Positions 23,213 through 34,432 of a stretch of DNA of 64,000 nt are shown piece by piece. Location: positions 103,501 to 167,500 of the forward strand of contig JACEEZ010002650.1 in the NCBI GenBank assembly GCA_016584305.1. The letters run 5' to 3'. How positions within the stretch are numbered: the stretch's first letter is position 1; each line of letters starts with the position of its first letter. The translations under genes and the position numbers were made by a program. Under the pieces are notes generated by a model that was given only the letters and a program-made list of their open reading frames with translations, did not search any database and was not told the origin of the DNA. Origin of the DNA: Chionoecetes opilio (Eukaryota; Arthropoda; Malacostraca; Decapoda; Majidae).

Positions 23213-23662
23213 GTCAACTTGTAAGGTTTACCCGTATTTTGTACGGGAAATTTGATTTTTTGAGCATGTACGGCGTACAATGCAGTTTTGTATGGTAAAA
23301 CGCCAAAATTGAGAATCATTATTAAACAGTGAGATTATTAGACAGTGAGCGAGCCTTTTCACATATGAGGAAAATCAACACTGAATATAGGAAGACCATG
23401 GCAATTGATACACTAACAGCTTTTCTCAAAGTAAAAATGAACTGTGATGAAAGCTGCTATCAAGTGCATCCAACAAGTTAAATGTTGAAGTTGGCAAAAT
23501 CAGCCACAGCTACATACAATAATCAGTGCTCGTCGTAACTGCCAATATTGTATTGTATGTTACCAAATCAACCATTTTTTCACGCACGTGTAAGGTTTTT
23601 TGCTGTTTTGTAAGGGCAAATGTAGTGCTTTGTAAGGGCGGGACTGATTTGGGGTTGACAGG

Positions 23663-23663
<1 letters not shown>
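23209..23663. mobile_element. Small TIR element inside (TA)n
   Basis: ACCTGTCAAC at 23209-23218 and its reverse complement GTTGACAGGT at 23654-23663, with TA repeats on both sides. Internal tgtaagg and gtacgg words recur at both ends. A TA target duplication cannot be told apart from the microsatellite. Superfamily not assigned. Confidence 0.6.
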
Positions 23664-23698
<35 letters not shown>

Positions 23699-24027
23699 AT
23701 GGTCAGGGTAGTGTCCTGCTACTGGTAACATGTAACCCAGTACAACCAGCCGCATGGTCGGATCACCAGCGACTAAACCGGCTCCCCCACTGGTTCTATC
23801 AGTGAGGAGGGTGTGCTGGACACGGTGGACATCCAGATGGACTACAAATAAAGGCCGGTTCCCACCAGTGCTACCAGCGCTGATGAAAATTTCATTCAAG
23901 ATGAGCTCCAGATTTCTTTCAAGATCAATTAAAAACGTTCAAGGTATCGCAAACAACAACACTCATTATTGCAATTCCATTTTAGTTTACTCCAAACTCA
24001 CAAAAACAAAATAATGATAATGATATT
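23664..24027. other. No gene seen
   Basis: TA repeat to about 23696, then ordinary sequence containing short ORFs without domains. Confidence 0.4.
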
Positions 24028-26110
24028 GTTACGAACGCGCTCCTGTGCGGGCAACTCGAGCTCAAGATCGGGGGAAGCCATGCGGTGTGTTTTGGCTGGC
24101 CTGTGGGTGCGTGACAAAGGAAACAGAGGGATGCCGGCGGCATCCCCGGGGCAGTCGGGTGAGAGACTTCTCTAGGGTAAGACTTCGCGCGCGGGCTGCC
24201 GCCTGTGGGAGTCGCCGACGAAGGGAAACGGCGGGGCCAGTAGAGAGACGTCTCCTGGCTCGCTGGGAGGCACGGAGGGACTTCCTGGGAGAGGAATTGC
24301 CCCTGTGGGTGGTGCCGCACCGTCACTGGAGCCTGGCTGTGTGTGTGTTACTCGCGGTGTGCGGTGCGCCTGTCAGGGCAGGAACCCAGCAACAAAGGTA
24401 GTTGCGCCAGCAACGACCATCTCTCCGAACTTCTTTTCCTAACGACGAAAGCTACAAAGCCTCCCTTTTCGGTCGTTAACGCGTCGGAAGGCGCTGACTG
24501 GCTAAGGCGAGTAATGACGTCATCAAGCGCGTCATCAGTCACCAGCCAATGACAAACAGTTTTTAAAACTTCTCGACCAATCACAACTCAGCGAGACATA
24601 TTTCCGGGCAAGAATGGCATGCCAGACTGCCTCTCCCCGCCTTCTTTCCCCGTCATCTCAAACTAATTCTCGTTTTATTCGGAATGCTCGCGTTTTAAAG
24701 AATTTTAATGTATCAGATAGTAAGATGTATAAGTAAGGAGTCTGTGTTGCTAGTGTTTTGGTGGTAGAAGGTGTGTGTGTGGGTTGAAATAGTGAATATT
24801 TGTGATATGGGGAGGCCCTGCGGCAAGGCCCCGCGGCAAGGCCTCTCCGTCACTCTGCCCCGCCATCAGTCACCTCATCATAACATCTTTAAATCACCCT
24901 TATTTAAGGTGACACATGCTGCTACATTGATTTAGATAATGACAAGTATATATAACATCTCACCATAATCACTAAGTTGTATAATAACGATTAATAAGAC
25001 GTTTAATCCTGCCCAAACCTACAGTGGCGGAGGAGCTGGCGGCTCCAGCCGCCACACTAAAAAGTTTTGAGTAAAAACCCACAGTTATCCGCCTCACCTG
25101 TGCCTTCCTGAAGAAGACAGTCAGCTCCCACGCCTGTGATAGCACCATAGGATATCACCAGGGATCATAGGATTCCTCAAGGGGTTCTCGCTCCCCTACT
25201 AAATATTACCAAAGACATCTATCTCCCTTGGTGAAGTTGGTGTTGATATCCACCTCACGGGCTTCATGCTGCTGCTGTTGCTACCGAAGGCCGCGCTGCC
25301 AGACGTAGATGAGTCCCTTGCTTGTATTTCATCTCTTTACTCATATATGAATAATATCCATCCAAATGCAATCATATGTCTACATTCACCTATAAAAAAG
25401 ATATTTCATAGCATACCAAGCAATAATGAGCATGCCTGGAGACTTCCGACCTCTGCTAATACCGGTCTTGAGCATTCGTTGGCCAGTGTGCACGTTAACG
25501 ACGAAACCGACGACTTTTCCGCGCTGTGGGTTCCGTCGTTGGACTAACGACCAAAAAAAGATCTTTAAGTGTTTTGTGGCTTCTGGCCCAGAACTGACGG
25601 CGACGCAGCAGGAGGAGGCGGCCACCGTTATAGTCGCAAGGTTATGCCTGCGAGGAGGTAAGGTTGTGTGGTAGGATTGCGGCGCCTGGCTTGTGACGGC
25701 CGCGGTGGGTTGTGGCGCCGTGACGAGGCGGCCACTGTGGTGTGCCTTTGAGAAGTACTGGGGTGGTGACTGTTGGAGCGTTCCCTACGACGGCCGAGGA
25801 AGAGGTCGGGGGGTTGTTAGCGTGTGTTGTAGTGTCTAGGAGTTATAGGTTTATAGTGAGTGACCTTGAAGCTTGTACTGTGTGTTACTTCAATATGACA
25901 CCGTGAAAAGACCCCTTGTGTTTGCCTAAACCCTTCCCCCCTGAGTGTGTGAACAGCCAGAGAAGGGGAACACAGCCTGGTAAGTCCTCAATTCCTAGCA
26001 CGAGCCCCGGTAACTTGCTACGCGTCCTCCGTCTGTCTTAAGCACCTACCTGCTTTCCTGCATCTCAAGAGAGCAGCCCGGAGCAGGTGTAGAGGAGCCT
26101 AGCTGAGGGC
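24028..26110. other. GC-rich block, possible LTR-like or promoter-like DNA
   Basis: Base composition shifts sharply to GC-rich with many CpGs. It begins tgttacgaacgcg, a start seen in many Gypsy LTRs, and a cctaca/gtggcgg boundary lies near 25021. No repeated second LTR, polypurine tract or pol ORF was found, so LTR is only one reading. The other is CpG-rich non-coding DNA. ORFs of 60-118 codons here carry no domain. Unassigned. Confidence 0.35.
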
Positions 26111-26297
26111 AGCAAAGGTAAGGGGGGGTGTTCGTTGCAATATATATTATACAAATCTGTGTGGGGACTTTGCAGTGTATAAGAAAACGCGTTTTTTTTA
26201 CATGGCAAACTAAAGAAAAATTGGCTCCTGCTACTCTGCTTCTTTACAAGCAAGCTAACATATAAAGAGTAACTCTCAAAATTACTCTTAGAGTAAC

Positions 26298-26366
26298 CAT
26301 GCTACAATATATAGTCTCTGAAGTTAATAATTATTAACTTCAGAGACTATATATATTGTAGCATGT
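26298..26366. repeat. ~68-bp near-perfect palindrome
   Basis: ATGCTACAATATATAGTCTC and its inverted partner meet at ttaataattattaa, with one 2-bp difference in the TA run. It lies exactly where the decayed transposon gene (26367-27514) breaks off. Confidence 0.9.
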
Positions 26367-27514
26367 GATGTGCAGCTTGATGTGCAACGGTGGGAAAAGT
26401 ATCCTTTCTGTCCACCAGTGGTTGTTTTTATGACGTTTCCTTTGCTCTGCAAGGTCACAATTCCTCCGTACAGGCCAGTCTTCTTCGTGTAATGCTGAGC
26501 TCGTCCCTACTATCCACATGACAGAAAGCACGGGTACTTGTGAACCCGGACTGTTTCCAACAAAGTTTCACCATCTTCAGGTCAACACAAATCAACCACT
26601 TTGTGATCATAACGAATTTCTCCAGCACGTACTTCACCGCTTCATACTTCTCCTCATGTAGTCGAGTGAGCGAGCGGTACAGAGGCAAACTGGTTGCCTT
26701 GTGCAGATGAACACATTTTAGCGATCGATTGCAGCTGTCAATGAACAGTCTCCAATCTTCGGGTTGGTACTGTGGCACTCCAAGCTTGTGCAGAAGCTGC
26801 GCAATATATGTACAGTACACCAAGTCCTTCTCTTCAGAGAAAAAAAGGAGGTGATCTTGATGTCTGTTACGGTAGAAGGTGATGCGAGCACTGTCAGAGA
26901 GGAGGTTTTTTTCCTTCAATCTGGATGCCAACAGTTCGGCAGAGGACTTTGACAAGCTGAGATCGCGAACTAGAACATTTAGCTCCTTTTGGGAAAAAGG
27001 ATGTGGAGCATCATCGTCAAGAACCACTTCTTCATTTTCTTCAACACTGGAGGAATCTTCGTCACTAATGTCAGGAAGCTCTCCAAAGACAGGTACTGGA
27101 ATTTCATCACAATGAGCTACATACAGGACGACGTGCTGATTCAAGATTAGGATACTCGAGGCTGCTCCGGTTCTTTCTGTTGATCCCAGTCAAATCAATA
27201 GCGCAAAAGTAGCAGTCAGTGCCATGGTTTGTCGGCTCCCTCCAAACCATGGGAATTCCAAACTTCAGACAACTCTTCTAGCCCTTGGTCCAACGACGCA
27301 GATACTCGGTGCATGTCTTGCATACCATGTGTGGCGCCCAAGCTTTATCCTGGTCACCAAGTTTCATACCAAAATAAGTATGGTAAGCACGCTTTATGAA
27401 ACTTGTGACTGGATTCCTCTTAGGAACAACGGTGTATTCGCCGCAGATGTAGCAGAATACATCGGGCTTATTTTTGCAAGATCTTCTGGCCGAATCCATT
27501 TCATTCACCTGCAA
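26367..27514 (-). pseudogene. Decayed multicopy transposon-linked gene (zinc-site plus DDE-like region)
   Basis: Minus-strand pieces form one damaged gene. The first, 27514-27278, has a Cys4-type site (FCYICGEY ... APHMVCKTC) and GMKLGDQDKAWAP. The next, reaching about 27144, contains GIPMVWREPTNHGTDCYFC. The third, 27144-26455, has an acidic linker, then FSQKELNVLVRDL, YCTYIAQLLHKLGVPQY and WRLFIDSC. The last, to 26367, has EEDWPVRRN and ILFPPLHIKL. The order and motifs match a multicopy arthropod/cnidarian gene family that I recognise but cannot name. Damage is one in-frame stop after RRWTKG, a frameshift near 27140, another near 26490, and loss of the 3' end at the palindrome. A function in transposition is inferred from copy number in other genomes, not seen here. 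Confidence 0.7.
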
Positions 27515-28303
27515 AAGAAAAATACCAGTTAGTCAAGAATTGGCGCATGTAAACACTTCAGAATTCGTTTATTTAAAGAAATAAGAAAGAATTTTGCATC
27601 ATAATTCAAGCAGTAGGAAGAAATTAATCAGTGCTTGGGTAGGGGGTATACCGAAGATCTGTAGCCGCCTCTATGCTACTGCAGTATCCTAGGCACGGTG
27701 AATCAAGAAAAGGGAGTCTGCCTATCGGAAAGACGATAGCAGATATCACACAACACCACACAAGGTATCCCAAAGGGAGATGTAGTTCTGCAGTGGGTTT
27801 AATAAAAAGTGTTCAAGTAAAGAAGTAAAAGTTGAAGAGAAGAAGAGGAAGAACAACAGAGGACTGTAAAATCCAGGGATCGTGATTCCGAAGAATTCCT
27901 AGTTGGTGACATTGTTTAGGACCACACCCTTGGAACTATCTGAATTGGTGGAATTATTGGATTAGTGGAATTATCTGCTGCAAGTACGGTGTTGTATACG
28001 GAGGACGATTTCATATATATAGAAAATACCCGTACATGTAAACAAAAACGTAAAAAAACATCATGTGGCGATAGATCAAAAAGTTGACCTGATTGAGCAA
28101 AATCAATGAGATTTTTGGATTCAGTACATCAAAATTGTCCTAAATCAGCTAAAAAAAACTTAGACAATAAATGTGTTGTTAACCAGTGTAATCAAGCTTA
28201 GAGTGTAAAAGAAAATGTACTAAATTGTTAAATGAAAGCCAAGCTAAAGAAAAATGGCTTCTGCTACCTTAATAATTGATTAAGCAGACTAACCTACTCT
28301 TAG
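27515..28303. other. No gene seen
   Basis: Low-complexity intronic DNA. About 28235-28312 repeats the stretch at 26204-26296 (aactaaagaaaaattggct, ctgctac), so both may flank related insertions. Confidence 0.4.
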
Positions 28304-28400
28304 AGCAGTGGTTCTCAACCTGGGGGTAATTACCCCCGCGGGGGTAATGAAGCCGTTTCTGGGGGGTAACGAGGCACTTTCTGAAAGTAATAGTTCGCTG
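28304..28400. mobile_element. hAT-type terminus with hairpin
   Basis: CAGTGGTTCTCAACCTGGGG is followed by ggtaattacccccgcggggg. The start matches the hAT MITE at 6882. A partner end was not identified, so only one terminus is claimed. Confidence 0.45.
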
Positions 28401-28974
28401 GAGTAAATTTATAAATAATAATAAAGAAATAAAGAAATTAATAAATGAATATATAATACAGCAGTAAATAAACTAATACTAATATCCACAGATCGGGAAA
28501 ATTTGTGAAGTACGTAACAAATATTTTGTTCACATAAAACAGTGCTTTTTGCAAAACAAAACCTAAATTATGATTTCTGCTAGAGATGTACCTTAAAGCG
28601 GGTATCACGAGGCGTTTCGTCGGAGTTTCGTCGAACCAAACAGGCATTTAGCTTGACCTGTTGGACAACACATCTAGCACACGGTTGGGCCAACCGCTTC
28701 ACCCAACCATAACAAACAAAGATGAAGCGATGACAGCGGGAGGCGCTGAAACTTGTTAATGTTTTAACTTTAGGGGCATATATATACGTAGCTACTGGTG
28801 ATGAAAAGGGAGGAGGTGATTGTTAGAAGAGAACAATAACAGATGAAGACGCGTTCATGTGGGCTAAATGGGTTATTCGGTTAGGTTAATATTCTCGTCA
28901 GGGGGTCGAAGGGGACGGAGCCCCTCCCGTTAGAAGGTTAGGTTCGGTTAGGTTAGGGTAATAATTTCATCCCA

Positions 28975-29092
28975 GCAGGGCGTGGCAGCCCAAAATCGAG
29001 TGGCGGGCGGGCCTCGCCCGCCACTGTCACCTGTCACCTGGCCACCGAAGCCTGTGGCGGGCGGGCCCGCCCGCCCGCCACAGGTTTTCGGA
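28975..29092. repeat. GC-rich hairpins
   Basis: Two strong inverted repeats: ggcgggcgggcctcgcccgcc and ggcgggcgggcccgcccgcc within a 120-bp GC-rich patch. No coding role evident. Confidence 0.8.
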
Positions 29093-29303
29093 AAATAAAA
29101 ATATCTCCATCTGAAAAAGCACCAATTTTTGGCCAGGTAAATGTAGGGTAAATGTTTACAGTAGGACCGAAATTCCCTACACAAATGGGAGTATGGTTTC
29201 TGTTCACCTTAATAGATTCTAAGAAACATTTTCTCTTATGAACTTCCGTCGCAAATCACTACTTTCGGAGATATAAGACGTACTTAATAGGAAGGAGTGT
29301 ATG

Positions 29304-29480
<177 letters not shown>

Positions 29481-29600
29481 ATCGTTAAAAGTGATAGCTA
29501 GTTCAGCGTTTATTATCTTCTTAAAGATATTTTCTCTTTGTCTTAAGAGTGTCTTATTCTCTTTTGTAATCACTTTTATGACTTCGCCGTAGCTTGTCAT
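29481..29600 (-). pseudogene. Penelope-like element, N-terminal fragment
   Basis: The ATG at 29600-29598 opens MTSYGEVIKVITKENKTLLR and continues to NAELAITFN before running into the TA repeat. This matches the amino-terminal region of Penelope-like retroelement proteins as I remember them. The fragment lies downstream (minus sense) of the GIY-YIG segment, so it is the 5' end of a second, tandem unit. That tandem layout is typical of Penelope elements, which keep partial 5' copies ('pseudo-LTRs'). Only about 40 codons remain; the reverse transcriptase is absent. Confidence 0.7.
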
Positions 29601-29604
29601 GTTT

Positions 29605-29646
29605 GCTGTATCGCGATTTCGGGTCTAAGAACCTTTCTTCAGCAGC
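29605..29646 (-). ncRNA. Hammerhead-ribozyme-like motif of the Penelope pseudo-LTR
   Basis: On the minus strand: stem I GCTG (29646-29643), core CTGAAGA (fits CUGANGA), stem II ggt...acc with loop tcttag, core GAAA, short stem III ATC/GAT, cleavage-type ATA, then stem I CAGC (29608-29605). The predicted cut is after ATA, eight bases before the ATG of the Penelope fragment. Penelope-like elements are known to carry minimal hammerheads in their pseudo-LTRs. Stem II has an A-C mismatch at its base, so activity may be weakened. Confidence 0.55.
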
Positions 29647-29708
29647 ATATGGAAGATATTTTCTCCTCAGGAGTTGAGGTGAGCATGATTAAGATGCGAG
29701 GTGAAGCG

Positions 29709-30317
29709 CTATTTATAGCCGGTCTGCCTGCCACGCAGCCTATTAGCGGCATCGGTGATTGGTAGATAGCTTTTGCTTCTCGTCTTCTTGAGTGGGTGAC
29801 GCTGATTGGTTGTTTGGTCTTCGCTTGGCTTTTCTGTGAGTAGGCTGTTATTTGCTTTTGTTCTTTTCATGCTGGGTAGAGCTTGTAGGTCGTTTGCCTG
29901 TACGTTAAGTTTGGGATTGATCTTTTTTATGTACAGCGCTTCTAGGATGGGAAGTCGCCGCACATCTGCACACATGTCAACCAATTCTGTATTTTCTTCT
30001 AGAAATTTTCTTGTTATGATGATGCCATGTTCTAATAGGTGACTTTTTGGGGCTCCGGAAGTTAGGTGGCAAGTAAGACGTCTGGACAGCTTCGTTGTCG
30101 TCATGCCGATGTAGGATGAGGGGAGGACTTCACAGTTTCCTCTTTTGCATGTGATCCTATATACGACATGGGACTTTTGTTTTGTCTCCTTCGTCTGGCT
30201 TGGGCTGTTACGGAGAAGGAGGTTGCTGGTGTTCTTGTTTTTGTAGTAAATTTGTAGTTTTATTCTCCTCTCTTGGTCTGCAGGTTTCACGTTACGGTGG
30301 ACGATTTGTGATATTAT
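29709..30317 (-). pseudogene. Penelope-like element, GIY-YIG endonuclease domain
   Basis: This segment encodes the C-terminal part of a Penelope-like retroelement protein. KSHVVYRITC, a CKRGNC cysteine pair and SYIGMTTTKLSRRL give a GIY-YIG-type core (the Y-x9-YIG spacing is relaxed by an insertion). HLLEHGIIITRKFLEENTEL and LPILEALYIKKINPKLN follow, the latter holding the conserved catalytic-type Glu. In complete elements this nuclease nicks target DNA for target-primed reverse transcription. Upstream, homology to the copy at 57.1 kb stops at aataatatcac (30317), so the reverse transcriptase is missing. The fragment is open for about 193 codons. It lies in IR intron B-C on the same strand as the receptor. 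Confidence 0.82.
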
Positions 30318-30728
30318 TGCGATTTATTTAGTTAACGGTAATTTATACATGCTACTACTGCATTTATCAGAAAACGAAATATAGCAATGGAAAGCTAATA
30401 CAATTCTGCTTCTATTGATATCTTCCATCTTATAAGTTGTCCCACAAAGTTTTACATGACGACGAGTTTTAAGTGAATGTTTAAGTTCATCATATTTCTT
30501 CACTCTCATAATGACCTTTATTTAATGTGTTTTACTGTTTTATGTGATAATCTTATAGAACAAGCATTTCCGAAGATAACAGTATATCCTTTATAATTGT
30601 ATAACATGATATACTGCGGGGTAATGCCTTGAGAACTTCCCCGGGTCTAGAGTGAACGAAGAGGCCCTGGCGCTAAGATGGCGCCCACAAATCGAGTTGT
30701 CACTACTCTATATATTAAGGTACTCTAG
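30318..30728 (+). repeat. Fold-back family, single arm plus 3' unit
   Basis: Runs from gcgatttatttagttaacgg to aagatggcgcccacaaatcg. Closest in layout to 14216-14717. It abuts the Penelope 5' breakpoint on the left and a TIR element on the right. Confidence 0.75.
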
Positions 30729-31008
30729 TTCCCACTAGCCCGCTTTTACGGCCGCCGTTGCCGTACACCGCCCAACAATGACGTCACCATCATCACCGCT
30801 TGAGTGGTATTTGTGGTAACTGGGCACAGTTTGCACCTCCGCACGAGCGGATATCGCCGAGCGGGAGAGATGACTTGATTTTAACTTTGTACGGCAGCCA
30901 TACAGCGGTACGGCGGTGCGGTGGACTTTTTTGTAAAGTCATTGTTGTTCAATGTTCATTGTTGTTGTACGGCGGCCGTACAAGCGGGCTAGTGGGAACC
31001 GGCCTTAA
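30729..31008. mobile_element. TIR MITE (GTTCCCACTAGCCCGC termini)
   Basis: GTTCCCACTAGCCCGCTT with adjacent tacggccgcc at the left, and its reverse complement ending gggctagtgggaac at the right. This gives about 30 bp of inverted repeat around a GC-rich interior. Target duplication not clear. Superfamily not assigned. Confidence 0.7.
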
Positions 31009-31059
31009 GACCATCTTTAAGGGCAGATGAACTCACTTTCGAGTCAATGGCCATCCAGC

Positions 31060-33125
31060 CCCAGCTATCGGTGAAATAACAGTCCATCTGGTAGATATGA
31101 TGTCACTGGAAGAGGACCATCCAGATGTGGCCAGAGAGTTTCACAGAGGAAATTTTGTTGTGCATAAATCCACAATAGCATTCCCTGCAATAGCCATTGA
31201 TCATGCCCACGAGCAGAATAATGCTGTAATTAAGGGAGATGGAGGAGCAGTGGGTGTTACAGAAGATCCTGCAGCACTCAGGCGCTGGATGGTCGCTGGA
31301 CCAGAGGTGATTCGCTTACTCGCTGACTTTGAGTAAGTGTCAGGAAAGAAAGAAGCAGCCAGTAGTGATAGACATCATGAACATAACTTGATTGCCCAGA
31401 AGACCTTCTTTGACAAAGTAAAGAAACTGTCTTCTGTCATGAGAGAAATGGGAAACCCTTTCCAAGAAGATTCATCTGACCTGCTGGTGCTAGACACAAA
31501 TGATATTGCCGACCCAGCCACTGCAGCAATGGTCAGTACCCATCACACAAGAGGCAAGGCCTAGTTCAAATCGTTCATGGAATACCTTACGAGGCATGAT
31601 GAGAACTCATTCTATCAGCCCATCAAGAGGAATCACACTGCAATTTTCAAGCCTCGTCCATTGCCCAGCCGTTCAAAGGAGCAGGTGTCATCATTGAAGG
31701 AGGACTGTCAGCTCTTTTCAAGGCTCTTTATTTCATGTAATAGTAGACAATGTGACCTAGAAGAATTCTTCCAACATGAAAATCAGGCCGCTCCAGCATC
31801 CCTGAGTGACAATGGTAGGCTGCATACCTGTCAGAAGTCTCAGCTGGTCAACATACTTGAAGCAGCGGTCCCTCTATCAGACTCAGAAATAACGGCAGAA
31901 GTCATAGTTATTGATGGCTCAACATTGATCAATGCACTGCCTCCACGTACCTCAAAGACGTTTGATGACTATGCTAGAGAAGAGATCTGTACTAAGCTCG
32001 AGTCTTACTGTGCCATCTACAGGAGGTTTGATGTTGTGTTTGACCTCTACCAGAAGGACAGTCTTAATTAAGTCTGAGACAAGATCTAAGCGAAGGAAAG
32101 GTGTTAGGAGAAGGGTTGAAGGAACAAGTATAACTCCAATCAACTGGAAAAGCTTCTTGAGAGATGATATGAACAAGACAGAATTGTTCCTGTTCCTTGC
32201 AGACATAATTAAAGACATGGACAATGGTAGCAGTATAATTGTGACAAAGGGTGAGGATGCTGTCTGTAACAAGGCAAGGGACTTTCAGGAGTATATCCAT
32301 GTCGACATGAAGAGGCAGACACAAGAATCTTTGTACATACCAAAGATGCCGTTCTGGAAGAGTACAAAACAATGATCATCAAGGCCAATGGCACATATGT
32401 GGTTGTCATAGCTGTATCTGTCTTATCTTTCCTGGAGGAACGTGGTCTTTTGAAGCTGTGGGTCGCTTATGGCCAAGGAGCCGATGCGAGATGGATTCCT
32501 ATCCATGGTATAGTGTCTGCCATGGGCCCCGAGAAATCCAGGGCGTTGCTGTTCTTTCACGCCTTCACTGGATGCGATGTCATCTCCATCTTTCGTGGAA
32601 AGGGCAAAAAGTGGGCATTGCAGACGTGAAATGTGTTTGGTGAAGTTGGCAGGACCTTTGTCAAGCTGATTCAGTACCCAGTAACAGTGGATGATGAAGA
32701 CATCCAAGTCCTCGAAAGTTTTGTTGTCCTCATGTACGACAGGTCTAGTGCTACCACTAACGTTAACAAGGCAGGTTTGATCTATGTGCACGCAAGCAGA
32801 GGACATATGAGTCAATTCCACCGACACAGGCAGCAGCCCTTGAAGAACATGTCAAGCGTGCCTATCAGGAAGGAATTGTCTGGGCTCAAGCAACTGACCC
32901 TCAGCCAGACATCAAGTCTCGTACCGACTATGGATGGGTAAAATATGGAGACACATGGAAAATTTGTTGGACAACCCTCGCACCAATTGCAGCCAGTTGC
33001 CAGGAGTTGACGCAGTGTTCGTGGAAGAAGGACTGCACAAGGAGATACAAATGCTTCAGATTAGGACTTGCCTGCACAGCACTGTGGATGTGGGTGCCAC
33101 TAACAAGCCTTAACAGGATAAAGAC
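31060..33125 (+). pseudogene. Decayed PIN-like nuclease/CXC protein gene, copy 1
   Basis: Plus-strand fragments in order: DMMSLEEDHPDVAREFHRGN with HEQNNAVIKGDGGAVGVTED and RRWMVAGPEVIRLL (31090-31333); DNGRLHTCQKSQLVNILEAA, VIDGSTLINALPPRTSKTFD and RRFDVVFDLYQKDSL (31577-32071); RDDMNKTELFLFLADII (to 32375); LLFFHAFTGCDVISIFRGKG (32372-32629); and a Cys-rich tail, CSWKKDCTRRYKC (about 33015-33060). The D-rich core and 'AFTGCD' motif recall PIN/FEN-like nuclease folds. The tail resembles a tesmin/CXC-type zinc motif. A second copy is at 39288-41240. Damage includes a TAA after LLADFE, several frameshifts and a stop near 32628. The PIN-like reading is inference. Confidence 0.65.
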
Positions 33126-33799
33126 ATTCGTGTCAACTTTAGTGACTATTGAAAGTTAAAGACATTGCTAATTCTTCTGTATCATGGACACTATTTGTGG
33201 CAAGAAAGTGACAACGTGGTTCAAAATTGTAATGTAACATGTACCCTTTGACCTTGACCTTGAGCATGATTTTTGTGCACCTATATGTAGGGAACATTGT
33301 GAGCAAATTTGATCAAAATCGGGTCAATAGTCAAGGAGGAGTCAGTAATCGGTCAACTCAGAACTAAACAAGGTCACAATACGCGACACTTGACCGAGAC
33401 CATGACCTCGACCATAAATTTTGTGCATAACCATATAAGAAATTTTGTGAGCAAGTTTGAGCAAAATCGAGCCAATAGTCTAGGTTTTATAGGCAGAAGT
33501 CTGTATTTTCTTGGATATTTTGGCGGCCATCTTGGATTTTCAATTGGCCAATCAGGCAGATTAGAAGCGTTACCTATAGAAAGTATTCATGCCAACGTTC
33601 ATACTTGTATCACTATTTGAAATATTTGTTCACTTATCTGCTCTACTATGAGCAAAGATTTCAGCAAAACATAGCTTTATAAATAAATTGGATAACTGTG
33701 GAGCATATTGGTGAACCATAGATGGAATATTTAAAAAAATATATTTGTTGGAGAGGTTTTTGGCTAGTGCCACAAGTCATGAGAAGAGTTTGGCGGCGC
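33126..33799. other. No gene seen
   Basis: The sequence about 33240-33500 contains repeated ccttgaccttga and gagcaaatttga(t)caaaatcg words, probably untranslated DNA of the element carrying the gene above. Confidence 0.4.
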
Positions 33800-34279
33800 G
33801 GCGATTTATTTAGTTAACACTAATGTATGCATGTGGTACTGCATTTATCAGAAAACGAAATAAGAACATAAGAAAATAAGGAACCTACAAGAAGCCGCGA
33901 GGCCTACACGTGGTCGTTCCTGTCCTTACAAATATTACGTTACTGAAATATATCAATTGAAAGCTAATAACATTCTGCTTCTATTGATATGTTCCATGTA
34001 ATAAGTTGTCCCACAAAGTTTTACATGACGACGAGTTTAAGTGAATTTTAAATTCCTGCATATTTCTTCAGTCTCATAATGACCTTTATTTAATGTGTTT
34101 TACTGTGTTTTATGTGATAATCTTATAGAGCAAACATTTCGGAAGATAACAGTATATCATTTATCATGTATAACATGATATATTGCGGGGTCATGCCTTT
34201 AGAACTTCCGCGGGTCTAGAGTGAACGGAGAGGCCTTGGGATTAAGATGGCGCCCAGTAGCGTTTAACATAGGGCCTAA
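33800..34279 (+). repeat. Fold-back family arm, interrupted, host of a hAT insertion
   Basis: Arm plus 3' unit as at 14216-14717. An ~80-bp dispersed repeat (33861-33930, aagaacataagaaaataagg) is inserted in the arm. At its 3' end the palindromic hAT element 34280-35282 splits agggcctatg. The unit resumes at 35283 (ggcctatgtatggcggtacc). Confidence 0.8.
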
Positions 34280-34391
34280 CATAGACCACTGTATACCTGG
34301 ACGCGCACGGAATATCGGCCTGTTGCACATGGGCCTGAACTTGCCCTGAAGTCGGAGGGCCGCTCGGATTCATATATATATAATATATATA

Positions 34392-34432
<41 letters not shown>

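Noticed and set aside
24045..24401. Overlapping 114-118 codon ORFs on both strands of the GC-rich block
   Set aside because: Few stops are expected at high GC. No domain and no agreement between frames.
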